The notes under the pieces are model-generated. The model saw only the letters and a program-made list of their open reading frames with translations, was not told the origin of the DNA and made no database searches. From Curvularia sp. ZM96 (Eukaryota; Ascomycota; Dothideomycetes; Pleosporales; Pleosporaceae), in contig JAJGBQ010000002.1 in the NCBI GenBank assembly GCA_022457065.1, forward strand, positions 4,588,001 through 4,652,000: DNA of 64,000 nucleotides. Reading direction: 5' to 3'. Below, in pieces: positions 23,948-34,522 of this stretch. Made by a program: the position numbers and the translations under genes. The number at the start of each line of letters is the position of its first letter. The first letter of the stretch is position 1.

Positions 23948-26308
23948 CTAACACCACAATCTCAGCGTGCCATCCGCACCCGCAGAAACACACCACGGCT
24001 CCTTGGGATGCCAGTCCAGTGCCATGACACCGAGCCTGCTCTTGACCTTGTGTCCCTTGAGAACCTTGAGCGGCACAATTGTCGCGTTCTCCATCAAATC
24101 ACCCACAACCTTGCCGTGGAAAACCTGAATCGTACCGTCGTCGGATGTGTCGGCAAAAAGAGGCAGACCGCCGTGGTGGAACTTGACGGATCGCACAGCC
24201 TCCTTGTGGAAACGCATAGTCTTGTAAGGCTTGTTAGAGAGATCCATGTCCATCCAGAGTACACGCTTGTCGTAACTGCTGACAATGAGGTTGTCGCCGC
24301 CGGGGTGGACGTCAATGGCTGAGATCCACTTCGCACCGGGTTGCAGGATCTTGACGAGCTCTTGCTTGGCGAGGTCGTAGCTGCGGATTGTGTTGCGCGT
24401 GGCAACGAAGAAGATAGCTTTAGAAGGGTGGAACTGCGCTGTTTGTGCAATACCCTTGAGACGGCGGAAGGGGAGCTGGGTTAGGTGCTTGGACACTGTG
24501 TGGATGGCGATGGCGGTGCTCTGGCCTCGTGGCGATACAGTGGCAAAGTAATCACCTTTACGGTGCCAGTTCAAGACCTTGACTGCAGAGCGGACCTCGA
24601 CTTGCACAAGGACACCCTTGTTCTCTAGGCGAGCGCCGGGACGGCTCCATTTACCTGGCGGTTGTTTTGGTGCGTCTTCTCCCTTGGGCGTGGTGGCACC
24701 CTTGGTCGCCGCGTAACCCCAGCCTGCGTCGAGAACCTCGCGGCTGGCTTGTTCAACGTCTGGCGAAAGAAGAGAAAATGGCACGATCAAGAAGACGTTC
24801 TCACCGCATGCAGCGGCAACTACAGACGCGTCCTTGGTAGGTCTCCACTGCACGGCATCTACAGCTTCCTCGTCCGAAAGCTTTGCATTCCAGACTTGTC
24901 GTCCGGTCAGGACCTCCCAGATTCTTACGTAGCCGTCATCACCTCCGCTCGCAACAAAGATGCCGTTTGGATCAATCGACACGCAGCGCACGCGACCTTC
25001 TTGTCCGCGGAAAATCGCAGCGCAGGTCGTCGGGAAAGGCTTCAGCTCCTCAGGGTTCGGCAGCTTGGGCAAGAGTGATTCGGGATCGATGTTGAGTCGG
25101 TTTCTTCGTATACGAGGAGCAAGATACAGGTCCAGACTTCGCTCGAATCGTTCCTTGACAAAGGTTTCGTAGCCAGGAACTTTGCGCAATGCATCGTAGT
25201 TCTTAGGCAGGAACTCCCTCTCCCGGTCCTCCTCGTCTGCCTCCAGCCACGCCTTCTCCTCATCCTTGTCTGGTAGATACTCGGGCGGTGGGTGGTAGCT
25301 TGCTTCGTAGCCCGGTGGCGGCAGCTTGGGGGCAGGAATATGCATTGTGTTGTCTGGTCTGGGCTTCTCGTCTGCCCATACATCAAAGTTAAAATCGTCC
25401 TGCTCCTCCTCCTGTTCTTCTGGTGGTCTGTAGGGCTGGATACGTCCCTCTTTAATGGCCTTTACAAGCTTCATTACGCGCTTCGCTTCGTGCTTGGACG
25501 GAATAAATCGTCGCTTGGGCTCCGGCGCAGCACTCAGTGGCATGATCTCTTGTTTGCCAGAGAAGTAAGCCACCATCTCCGGATATGGGTCGTAGCCGTC
25601 CTCTACAACTTCATTCCTTGTAAGCCTCTTGAGCACGTTCAGCTCCTCATCGGACAGGTTCAGCGGCTTTCCGGTCTCCGGATCTGTCAGACCTGTCCAG
25701 CCCTTTGGTATGTCGATGCTGTCCAAAAGGGCATCCAACGCCTCTCCCTTAGCCGGGCGCATAATCTTCTTGCCGTTTATGTCATAGCCAATGTGTGGGT
25801 ATTCGTCGTAGTACTTCAGATCAATGTTTCCGATTGTGTTTGTGGCTTCGGCGTCAGAATCGTCCGACTCGTAGATTGGATCGATCTCTTTGTATAGGTA
25901 GCGAGTGTTCCCATGCGCGTCGGTGGTGACTGTGTAGTTGGGTTTGAGGTTTTCGTCATCGTCCAGCTCCCCATTTGCGTCAGCATCGAGGTCCATGTCA
26001 TGAGTCGATGTTCCCTTCTTCTTTCGCAAAGGCCCATCGGAGGTATTGAGGTTGCGCATTTCCTCACGAATTTGCTCTTCGTCACTGTCTTCCTCTTCGT
26101 CTTCGTTATCTTCTGCGTCTTCATCGGAAAGCCCTTCGATCACACTGCTGGCGTCGGTCTCGACATCCTCATCTTGGCTGTCATCCGAGTCGTCTTCGGA
26201 ATGCGACAAGATGCCCTCGAGTAGCCCATCGCCTAATTCGTCTTCTGAATCGCTTGGCTCGGGGGCCGGGCGCGTGACAACCTTTCTCTTGCGCGGATTC
26301 ACAGACAT
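23948..26308 (-). CDS. erb1: Erb1 (Bop1), 60S ribosome assembly factor
   Basis: One uninterrupted exon of 786 codons starting at 26308. A charged N-terminus (residues 1-130, strong Asp/Glu runs) leads into the BOP1NT domain: RYLYKEIDPIYESDDSD, EYPHIGYDINGKKIMRPAKG and DPETGKPLNLSDEELNVLKR. The C-terminal half (~430-786) is a WD40 propeller whose last blade ends in DGTLRLWC. Length and order match Erb1, which with Nop7 and Ytm1 forms the PeBoW complex needed for 27S pre-rRNA processing in the nucleolus. It shares a 272-bp divergent promoter with Prp5. No truncation or odd residues noted. Confidence 0.96.
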   Translation of the reverse strand: MSVNPRKRKVVTRPAPEPSDSEDELGDGLLEGILSHSEDDSDDSQDEDVETDASSVIEGLSDEDAEDNEDEEEDSDEEQIREEMRNLNTSDGPLRKKKGTSTHDMDLDADANGELDDDENLKPNYTVTTDAHGNTRYLYKEIDPIYESDDSDAEATNTIGNIDLKYYDEYPHIGYDINGKKIMRPAKGEALDALLDSIDIPKGWTGLTDPETGKPLNLSDEELNVLKRLTRNEVVEDGYDPYPEMVAYFSGKQEIMPLSAAPEPKRRFIPSKHEAKRVMKLVKAIKEGRIQPYRPPEEQEEEQDDFNFDVWADEKPRPDNTMHIPAPKLPPPGYEASYHPPPEYLPDKDEEKAWLEADEEDREREFLPKNYDALRKVPGYETFVKERFERSLDLYLAPRIRRNRLNIDPESLLPKLPNPEELKPFPTTCAAIFRGQEGRVRCVSIDPNGIFVASGGDDGYVRIWEVLTGRQVWNAKLSDEEAVDAVQWRPTKDASVVAAACGENVFLIVPFSLLSPDVEQASREVLDAGWGYAATKGATTPKGEDAPKQPPGKWSRPGARLENKGVLVQVEVRSAVKVLNWHRKGDYFATVSPRGQSTAIAIHTVSKHLTQLPFRRLKGIAQTAQFHPSKAIFFVATRNTIRSYDLAKQELVKILQPGAKWISAIDVHPGGDNLIVSSYDKRVLWMDMDLSNKPYKTMRFHKEAVRSVKFHHGGLPLFADTSDDGTIQVFHGKVVGDLMENATIVPLKVLKGHKVKSRLGVMALDWHPKEPWCVSAGADGTLRLWC

Positions 26309-26580
26309 TTTGCCGGTGTTTGCTGTTGTTTGCTTTCACTTTCACTTTGGATTGTCGCAACCTTCCAAAAATTATTCCTAGCGCCCCAAGATTTCGGCTT
26401 TAGCGCGACGCACGTGCCAGGCTGCCATCAGCCAAGCCAAGCACATGGACGCTCGGGCCTGTTTAACTTTACCTACGACTTGCAGACAACTCACTTTCAC
26501 CCCACGCAAGCACATCGACGCCACCACCTGCTACTGCTGCGATTGCGTCGATTCTACACAGTAATACCACCGACTTCCAG
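26309..26580. promoter_or_regulatory. Divergent promoter erb1 / prp5
   Basis: 272 bp between the start codons of Erb1 and Prp5; both promoters must lie here. No canonical TATA box seen. Confidence 0.6.
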
Positions 26581-29500
26581 ATGGCGACACGCCACGCTGA
26601 TTCCTCAAGGTACGACGACCGGGATCGTCGACGATACAGCCCGAGGCGCGACAGATCCAGAGATAGAGACAGAGACCGCCGTGGAGACCGCTACGGTGGA
26701 GACCGCTTCAGAGATGATCGTGACCGCCGAGACCGTCGTGACCGCGACCGCGACCGTGACCGTGATCCATACTATCGCCGCTCGCGCTCTCCCCCTCGTC
26801 GCCGCGAGAGATCACGAGACCGTGGAGACCGCTACAGCAGCAGACGGGATCGTGACGATGATAGAGACAGGCGTCGCCGCTCTCTTTCGCGCCGACCTGG
26901 CTCTCGCGCGTCAGCCACACCTGCGCCAGACAACAACAGCAAGCGAGATCGACTAGACCCTCCCCCGCGTGATGACAAGAAGAAAGATCCTGAGACACAA
27001 GCCAAGGACAAACTCGCTGAGCGCGCAGCAAAGTTGGCTGAATGGAAGAAGCGCAATGCTGACCGCCTTGCCAAAGAGAAGACGGAAACGCCTGGCTCGG
27101 GTGCCTCACCAGCCGGCACTGCGCCTGGAACACCTTCCGCTGCAGCAGCGACGCCGCCTCCTCCTCCAGCTTCAGCAGGCGAAGCCAAACCTGACACGGC
27201 TAAGACCAAAGTCCTGCAGAAGAGCGTCACTGAGAAACTCAAACAGAAGCAGCCCGAGAAGTCGACCTTCAAGCTGGACGCTTCTGCTGCAGCCCGCCCC
27301 TTGGACATGGCTAAGCCAGCCGGCACAACAGTCACTGCCGCTAGCAGTAAGTCAATTGCCATATCCCCTTCATCGAACCATAAACTTACAGATACAGACC
27401 AATCCGCAGCCAGGGCTAACGGCAACATTGGCTCATTCGGCCTCAAAACCAAGACTGCCGCAGAAACAGAGGCTGAGACTTCGCGAAAGGCTTTTCTCGA
27501 TGAAGAAGGCCCGACCCGCAAGCGCAAGCTTCAAGCCCTTCCTGAGTATAGTGCCAATGATGAACCTCACCCCGACGCTGACGGCGCTGACGATGACGAT
27601 GCTGCGATGAGTGGTATTGGAAGCGACGACGAAGAGAACAACGCAGAGCTCCAGGCCCGCCTCGAGAAGCGCCGCGCAGACATCGCGAAGGAGAATGACA
27701 ATGACGTTGTTATGGAAGAAGCACCTGCCGTCCAAGTCCCCGCCGCCGACCAGATGGACGTTGACGAAAATGCAGGCGCCGAAGAAGACGAAATCGATCC
27801 GCTCGATGCCTTCATGGCCGATCTAGCCGATCCACAAGCCAGCCACGCTGCACCTTCCGGTCAGGCCATGTTCGCCGATGAGCTTGAGCCTGTCGAGACT
27901 TCTGTCGAAGCGCAAGATCTGCTCGAACTTCGCGCGGCAAAGAAAAAGAAAAAGGAAATTGCGACTATTGACCATGATAAAATTGAGTACGAGCCCTTCC
28001 GAAAGTCTTTTTACACTGAGCCACTCGAAATATCTCAGATGACGCCAGAAGAAGTTGCCGACCTCCGCCATGAGCTTGACGGCATCAAGGTGAAGCCAGA
28101 TGATGTGCCCCGTCCTGTAACCAAATGGGCCCAAATGGGCCTGCTTCAAGCAACCATGGATGTCTTTACGCGCGTCGGCTACCAGAAGCCTACGTCTATC
28201 CAGGCACAGGCTGCCCCCATCTCTCTTTCCGGGCGAGACCTCATTGGAGTCGCAAAGACCGGCTCTGGAAAGACACTTGCGTTCGGCATTCCTATGATTC
28301 GTCACATTCTTGACCAGCGCCCACTGAAACCATCTGATGGCCCTATCGGACTGATTCTTGCCCCAACTCGAGAGTTGTCATTACAAATTGTGAATGAGCT
28401 CAAGCCCTTCCTCTCGGCTTCCGGTATTACCATTAAATGCGCGTATGGTGGTCAGCCTATCTCCGACCAGATTGCGATGATTAAGCGTGGTGGCATACAC
28501 ATTCTGTGTGCTACAGCTGGCCGCCTGATTGATTTGATGACTGCGAACCAAGGACGTGTCCTCTCCTTCCGACGTATAACGTACGTCGTTCTTGATGAAG
28601 CTGACCGTATGTTCGATATGGGATTTGAACCGCAGGTTATGAAAATTCTCCAAAATGTGCGCCCAGATCGTCAGACTGTGCTGTTCTCTGCAACGATGCC
28701 AAAGAATATCGTCTCATTGGCTCGCAAAGCCTTGAATAATCCTGCTGAAGTAACAATCGGTGGTAGATCCAAAGTCGCCCCTGAGATTACACAGGTCATC
28801 TCTATCGTTCCCAATAGCTATGAGAAGAAGATCAACCAGTTACTTTTGCACCTCGGTCAGCTTTTCTCTGAGGATGAGAACTCCCAGGTCTTGATCTTCA
28901 CTGAGCGACAGGAGACTGCTGAGGATCTGTTGTCCAAACTCTACAAGGCCAAGTATTTCTCAGTTAACACGATTCACGGAGCTAAAGATCAAACCGATCG
29001 TAATGAGGCGATCAGTGACTTCAAGCAAGGTGTTCTTTCGATTCTCATTGCCACCTCCGTCGCTGCACGTGGTCTCGATGTCCCCGGACTAGCACTGGTA
29101 TTGAATTTCGATTGCCCAACTCACTGTAAGTTTCTTCACCCCCTACGAAAACACAATGCTGTTCTAACATTCTCAATAGTGGAAGACTACGTCCATCGTT
29201 GCGGTCGTACCGGACGTGCAGGTAACAAGGGTACTGCTATCACACTCATTGAAAACCCTGGCCAAGAGCGGTTCGCCATTCATGTTGTCAAGGCACTAAA
29301 GGAGAGTGGAGCAGAAGTTCCCCCGAAGCTGCAGGAAATGGCAGATACCTTCCACGCCCAGGTCAAGGCAGGTAATGCGAAGTACTATAGCGGCTTTGGT
29401 GGTAAAGGTCTCGATAAGCTTGATGCAACTCGTGCACTCGAGAAGAAACGCGAGAAGCGTCAACTTAAGTTGGAAGGTATTGAAAACAGTGACGACGAGG

Positions 29501-30111
29501 AAGACATTCTCCCTAGTGCCAAGAAACCCGAGGTTGCTGGTCCTGGTACTGTCAAGGCTGCTAACGGAGCCGCACCCGCTGCTGAAGCCGAAGAACAACC
29601 AGCCTGGATGAAGCTGCTTAACAGTAAGATCGTTGTCAACAAGACTGAGCGCCCTGAAGCTACTGCACCTAGCAAACCGATGACCGCAAGAGAGAAGGCG
29701 ATGGCCGCCGCCTCCAAGGTCGACGGTAGGCTCAGCAAGAAGGGTATGATCCATGCAGGTCAACCCATCGACAACAAGGGCCCTGATGCTGGTCTCTACC
29801 ACTCAACTATCGAGATCAACGACTTCCCCCAGAAGGCTCGATGGGCTGTCACCAACCGAACCAACGTGGCCAAGATTTTGGAACAGACTGGTGTGTCCAT
29901 TACAACAAAGGGTACCTTTTATCCGCCTGGCAAGCAGCCTGGTGAAAGTGAAGACGACCTTCCCAAGTTGTACATTCTCGTTGAGGGAGATACGGAGAAC
30001 ATTGTCACCCAGGCAATGATGGAACTTACCCGCCTTTTGCGCGAGGGTACCATTGCGGCCGAAGATGCATCTACGACCCGTGGCCCGACTGGCCGCTACA
30101 GCGTCACCTGA
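26581..30111 (+). CDS. prp5: Prp5, DEAD-box pre-mRNA splicing helicase
   Basis: The frame is open for 1176 codons, but two in-frame introns are likely: 27347-27391 (45 nt, GTAAGT...TTACAG) and 29126-29179 (54 nt, GTAAGT...CAATAG). Removing the second restores the invariant CPTHLEDYVHRCGRTGRAG; the first removes an unconserved insert. The spliced protein is ~1143 aa. Residues 1-~130 are an Arg/Asp/Ser-rich RD/RS tract. The helicase core follows: Q motif (GYQKPTSIQAQ), AKTGSGKT near 544, PTRELS, VLDEADRMFD near 655, SAT, and HRCGRTGRAG. The C-terminal extension includes a KH-like end. Prp5 acts in prespliceosome formation, remodelling U2 snRNP at the branch site. It is divergent from Erb1. Confidence 0.93.
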   Translation: MATRHADSSRYDDRDRRRYSPRRDRSRDRDRDRRGDRYGGDRFRDDRDRRDRRDRDRDRDRDPYYRRSRSPPRRRERSRDRGDRYSSRRDRDDDRDRRRRSLSRRPGSRASATPAPDNNSKRDRLDPPPRDDKKKDPETQAKDKLAERAAKLAEWKKRNADRLAKEKTETPGSGASPAGTAPGTPSAAAATPPPPPASAGEAKPDTAKTKVLQKSVTEKLKQKQPEKSTFKLDASAAARPLDMAKPAGTTVTAASSKSIAISPSSNHKLTDTDQSAARANGNIGSFGLKTKTAAETEAETSRKAFLDEEGPTRKRKLQALPEYSANDEPHPDADGADDDDAAMSGIGSDDEENNAELQARLEKRRADIAKENDNDVVMEEAPAVQVPAADQMDVDENAGAEEDEIDPLDAFMADLADPQASHAAPSGQAMFADELEPVETSVEAQDLLELRAAKKKKKEIATIDHDKIEYEPFRKSFYTEPLEISQMTPEEVADLRHELDGIKVKPDDVPRPVTKWAQMGLLQATMDVFTRVGYQKPTSIQAQAAPISLSGRDLIGVAKTGSGKTLAFGIPMIRHILDQRPLKPSDGPIGLILAPTRELSLQIVNELKPFLSASGITIKCAYGGQPISDQIAMIKRGGIHILCATAGRLIDLMTANQGRVLSFRRITYVVLDEADRMFDMGFEPQVMKILQNVRPDRQTVLFSATMPKNIVSLARKALNNPAEVTIGGRSKVAPEITQVISIVPNSYEKKINQLLLHLGQLFSEDENSQVLIFTERQETAEDLLSKLYKAKYFSVNTIHGAKDQTDRNEAISDFKQGVLSILIATSVAARGLDVPGLALVLNFDCPTHCKFLHPLRKHNAVLTFSIVEDYVHRCGRTGRAGNKGTAITLIENPGQERFAIHVVKALKESGAEVPPKLQEMADTFHAQVKAGNAKYYSGFGGKGLDKLDATRALEKKREKRQLKLEGIENSDDEEDILPSAKKPEVAGPGTVKAANGAAPAAEAEEQPAWMKLLNSKIVVNKTERPEATAPSKPMTAREKAMAAASKVDGRLSKKGMIHAGQPIDNKGPDAGLYHSTIEINDFPQKARWAVTNRTNVAKILEQTGVSITTKGTFYPPGKQPGESEDDLPKLYILVEGDTENIVTQAMMELTRLLREGTIAAEDASTTRGPTGRYSVT

Positions 30112-31375
30112 TACACTTCGATTTGGGTAAGACTCACCATTTCTGCACATGCACCCTTTTCTTTCCCCCCTTTTTTTCTCTTATTCACTGGCGTTGATTT
30201 CCTGCATTGCACCAAACGGTATGCTGGTGCGGATGGATATTGCATGGTCATGGAATGGAATGGGAAATTTCGACAGAGGGGATCCTCTCAGTGCATCAAA
30301 ATCAGGTTTCAATAAGCGGCAAGGAGAAATCTCAAAAACATGAGTATGAATCCAGTCTCCTTTCTATGGTTTTTCGACGATTTACATAGCCCGACACAAG
30401 GTACTCTTCTCGATCTCAGCTGTCCTCGACTCCAGAGAAGGAAGGCTGGCTCGTAGATACCCATAGGGTCTGAATGTCATCGTCGACATGTAGATAGGCC
30501 TGCCGCAAATGCGTGCACTCATATGTATGCAGAATGAAACCATAACAATCTACTTCTTTCAACATTGCTCATCCACTGAATTTCCTTTTGCCTCTCTGCC
30601 CACCCATGACCACGACGCATCTCGAGTATCCCAAATGCCTTTCACGTGACCTATGGTCCTTGATGCTACCTAGCAACGCGGTGTAGCATTCTATGACACG
30701 CTAATCGGACACGTGCCTACCCGGACGCCATCCTCGTCATAGCGACGCAGGCACAACCATTATCCATGCGCATCGCGCGGCCCTAGCTTTGCAGGCCAGA
30801 GCTGCATCCAGCCGCTCTCACATGTCGATCGATTTGTGTTGTAGGAAATCCCCACAGGAACCAGGATGCAGGGACAAGTACCACGAGGCAGTGAAGCGAG
30901 ACGCAAAGAAGCAGGTACTAAAAGATCCGTGCTGGCGATGGCGACATTGACCACATTGGCTGTTGCCCATCGTGCTGCGGAATATGCGCATTGCCCCAAG
31001 CCGTGATAGTCTCCCTCTCTTTCCCCTCACTTAGTCGGAATACGGACATCCCTTTGTGAACAGTTTATTTTTTAACGGCAGCAAGTGGGGCATTGGCCCC
31101 TCGCTGCCTCAACATCCGGGCGAAAATGAGGGGAAAATACGGGTAGACATGGGCTAAGTCGCGTGGGAGAGGCTTAATCTAGCCGTCGTGCCCATGCACA
31201 GAGAGCTGGTTGTGGTTCGGGAAGGGTTCCACGGGATGGACTATTCCAGCCACGTAATTGTGGATTCTACTATAGTTTATCTCTTTTCCGAATGGAAGCG
31301 AGGGGCGCTTTTTTCAAATCATTCTAGAAGCTGAGATATGAGGAGCTGGTGGAAAGGATTGGATGTGTTCTTCGT
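30112..31375. other. Intergenic interval
   Basis: 3' flanks of Prp5 and Psf1, which converge. No further gene, RNA or repeat recognised. Confidence 0.45.
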
Positions 31376-32171
31376 TTAGCTTAGCCGTTGGAGGTATCCC
31401 TGTGCTATCAAGCGCTCGACGTCTCCTTGGCGAACGAAGAACTGCGAGTTTTTGGTCAGGGTTATAGAGCTATGTTTCATGTTTTAGTTAGCTTATTGAC
31501 TCTTGTTCTTGCCGTGCTTCGGCATGCCGATGATCTCCAAGGGAGGATAGTATACGTACCCGTACTCGGTCTGTATCTCACCCGCATCCTTGAGCACACG
31601 GACGTCGATAAAGAGATCGCGTGGCGGTTCCAGACTACCCGTCAGGTCGATATCGGTCCATTGGCCCTTGTATGCTGCAAGGAGGTCGCTGTATTGTCTT
31701 ACGTACTCCTCCTCTTCAGGGCTCAGGCTGCTCTCCTCTCTTCCACCACCAGTGCCTAAAGCGCCTCCCCTCCCAGCTTCTGCAGTGTGATCCTTGCTAC
31801 CCTGCTGTTCGAGCACATCAATTCCCTCCCAACAATACTCTTCTAGTTTATCACTCCGGACTCGGTGGTATGCCAACAAGCATCGCTTATTGCGGCGCAT
31901 GCAAAGGTGGTTGACAAGGAGCGCACAAGCGGTTTCTGGTGAGGCACTGGGGTTGAACGAACCGCTGTAGGGAGCGAGAATTGAGGAGACATCCTTGTCT
32001 AGGTCGCGGACTTCGCGCACAATAGAGCGCGTAAGTTCCGAGGCGTAGGGTGGAAGGTGAGGCAGGGCAAGAGTGCGCTTTGCATTTTGGACCTGGCTTT
32101 CTCTTAGATCTGGACAGTCTATAAGCGACGGAACGTGTTATTACCAGCTTGTTTGCTGCTTCGCCGTACAT
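31376..32171 (-). CDS. psf1: Psf1, GINS complex subunit
   Basis: Three exons, 5' to 3': 32171-32145 (only 27 nt), 32092-31560 and 31469-31376; 654 nt, 217 aa. The protein starts MYGEAANKLVQNAKRTLALP and has ALLVNHLCMRRNKRCLLAYHRVR, a hallmark of Psf1. The short third exon supplies the conserved C-terminal B-domain (SITLTKNSQFFVRQGDVERL then IAQGYLQRL). Reading through the last intron would give a false YVYYPPLEIIG end. Psf1 with Sld5, Psf2 and Psf3 forms GINS, part of the CMG replicative helicase. A Gly/Glu-rich linker in the middle (GGALGTGGGREESS) is longer than in yeast. The intron 2 donor is GTACGT with acceptor CATAG. Confidence 0.93.
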
Positions 32172-32902
32172 GGCTGAGTTATGTGATGTGTGATCAGGAT
32201 AGGTTGAGGAGCGTCCTGAGTGCAATTCACGACCAACACGGTATGCTGTGTCGATATTTTCGTAAACAGAATCAGTCGAGCAAATGCGAAGCTACCTGGC
32301 CTCTTGGTATTGCTGTAGCGAAGCCACAGGTACTACCGGAGCATGCGTATAGGAAAAGACCAACTGTTGGTCGCTTGACCCCTCATTGGCAGAAGAGCAA
32401 GGCACGATCGCGTCGCGCACATGGGTGCATGGGTGCATGGGTGGGGCAAAAAGCGGCAACAGTGCGTTTTGCTTTTGTCTAGTCCAACGTCACTCTTTGG
32501 CAATCCCTTGCACAACCACCACCAACCCATCCAACCGTCGTCTAACAGATGCTGTAGGCGCCAATCAGCCCGATACGTACCATTTCCATCGTCATCCATG
32601 ATTTCACGTGAGAATCAGGGGCAGTCAAGGCTCCATGGCGATGGCAGCAAAGACGTACCAAGTTGGACGCGTTGATTTCGGTTTACGCATACAGTCAATT
32701 GTTATCTAATGTGCTCCATGTCTTAGGACTTTTGGAGAAAACACGCCTTGAACGCCGCCCATGATGCATACAAAAATTCGCCAGACACCAAGCTAAAGTA
32801 ACCAAAACATCGGGTATCAGCTGAATCGCCCATCATACTAGGAGTACTGCACAGAGACGACATAACCGCTCAAATAGGCATCATCCATGAAACGTGAGAT
32901 CA
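32172..32902. other. Intergenic interval with short tandem repeat
   Basis: Psf1 promoter and 3' flank of the HMG-box gene. At 32421-32444 an 8-bp unit (ATGGGTGC) occurs three times in tandem, the last copy ending in G. No gene supported. Confidence 0.5.
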
Positions 32903-34522
32903 TTAGTCGGCTATCCACTTATCGAATTCAGACTCCTGTTCAAAGGATACCAAGGTCGGATCAGACTGCCAGGCTTGGTAGTCATCAGTCTGAAGACCCA
33001 GCAGGTCATCGAGATTATGTTGGGCGACCGCTTCTTGTAGGGACATCTGACCATGCTGTAGAGACGCCGGATCAATGTCGGAATGGCTGTCTCCGTATGC
33101 CAATAGTGTTGGATCCACCTGCCCTTCATCAACGGACGTACACATGTTTGGATGAAGCTCTAGGAGTTGGTCATCTGCGTTACCACCAGGCAATCCAATC
33201 ATCAATGGGTTCGATTGCAAGTGGCTCGAGGAGTTTGGGGTGTCCAACAACTTCGTCATGTACACGTCGCCCGGGTAGTTTGGGTTGTAGTGCAGGACTG
33301 GGTAGGCTCCAAACTCGAAATAATGGCTGTGGATATCATTCTGACTCATCGGAGTGGACAGCGGCATAGGTCGCCTGTTGTTTGTCATGTCCCATGAGGA
33401 TTTGTTGACGCCATTTGGGTTTGGTCCGAATGTTCCATCGATGTAGTCTCCACTTGACGGATAACTGACCGAGCGGTTGAGACGTTTAGTCGGCCGAGGA
33501 TGTGGTCTTGCAGCACCTGAAGTCCATTCGGCATCGTCCGAATCGCTATGCTCTTCATCATCTGACCATTCAGTTCTTCGCTTCGCTGGGACAGTCGTCT
33601 TGCTTGGCGAGAACTTGTATGTTGGGTGTGCATTTTGGTGATTGATCCTCTCAAGTTTCGCATACTCATTGTAGAGTTCTCGGATCTCTGGAGGTTCAAG
33701 AGGCCAACTTGCACCAGCCACTGTCGACACGATTTGATGGTTGTTCTGTGAGCACCATGCCTTGGCCCTTTCCGCGAATGCCGACCGGTATAGCATGAAA
33801 GAATTCATGGGACGAGTAATGTACCCGTTCCTCTTCTCCGCTTCGCGCCTCCTATCATCCGCCGGCCTATTCACCCAATTTTCCATGTTCTTGATCGGAA
33901 CATCATGGAAATCTTTCGTCAGCACGCTCAACGGCGCCGTCAGCCTCGGTACTTTCTGCTTGTCGCCCTTCGCCATCTTCGCTTTCCTGGATTTCACCTC
34001 AAGTGTTTTTCGCTCTCCCACTTTGGTTGCTTTTGGGGAGTTGGATGCAGCCACTGCTCGTCCGCTGCGAGTGACCCTTCGATTGGACTCGTCGCCGTTT
34101 GCAGATCTTGGCGTTGGTGGTGAGAACGGGGCTTGATCGTTCTGCAGCTCGTTAGCCATATCACCATTCACCCAGCCTGAGATTCACTCACCGATATGTC
34201 ATCATACGAGCCGCCGTGATAATATTCTGGTGGCGGCCCATAGCCATCCTGAGGGTTGATTAGCATTTTCGTGCCGGGACAATGCAGGACTACTCACATA
34301 TTGTATACTAATTCCAAGCCCCCGATCATAGTCATCCGCATGCGACGCACGCGAAGGGATGCCTTGATGCGCCACCGATCTCGGGGAGCCGTACCCTGCC
34401 TCGAATGAACAGGAGCGATCTGCGTTATATTGCGCAACTTGCTGGAGTCCGGCCTGGTATTCTGCCCCAGCATTTGGCGGAGTGGGAGGGTGTTGTTGCT
34501 GGATGAGCGCGTCGGCCCTCAT
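32903..34522 (-). CDS. HMG-box (MATA_HMG-type) DNA-binding protein
   Basis: Three exons, 5' to 3': 34522-34298, 34248-34192 and 34141-32903; 1521 nt, 506 aa. The HMG box is at about residues 203-276, with RPMNSFMLYRS at its start, the Trp of ASWPLEPPEIRELY in helix 2/3, and HPTYKFSPSK at the end. This is the sequence-specific MATA_HMG style (as in Ste11 and mating-type proteins), not the HMGB style. A basic, Ser-rich region precedes it; an acidic stretch (SDDEEHSDSDDAEW) and a Gln/Asp-rich C-terminal region, possibly activating, follow. Sexual-development HMG factors of this class are known in ascomycetes; which one this matches I cannot say. It is not the mating-type locus (see rejected list). 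The start at 34522 is the first ATG in frame. Confidence 0.82.

Noticed and set aside
26832..27527. 231-codon antisense frame in Prp5
   Set aside because: Low-complexity reflection of the Arg/Ala-rich Prp5 N-terminus.
32903..34522. HMG gene as the mating-type locus MAT1-2-1
   Set aside because: The box sequence differs from Pleosporalean MAT1-2-1, as I recall its RPPNAFILYR-type start, and expected MAT neighbours are absent.
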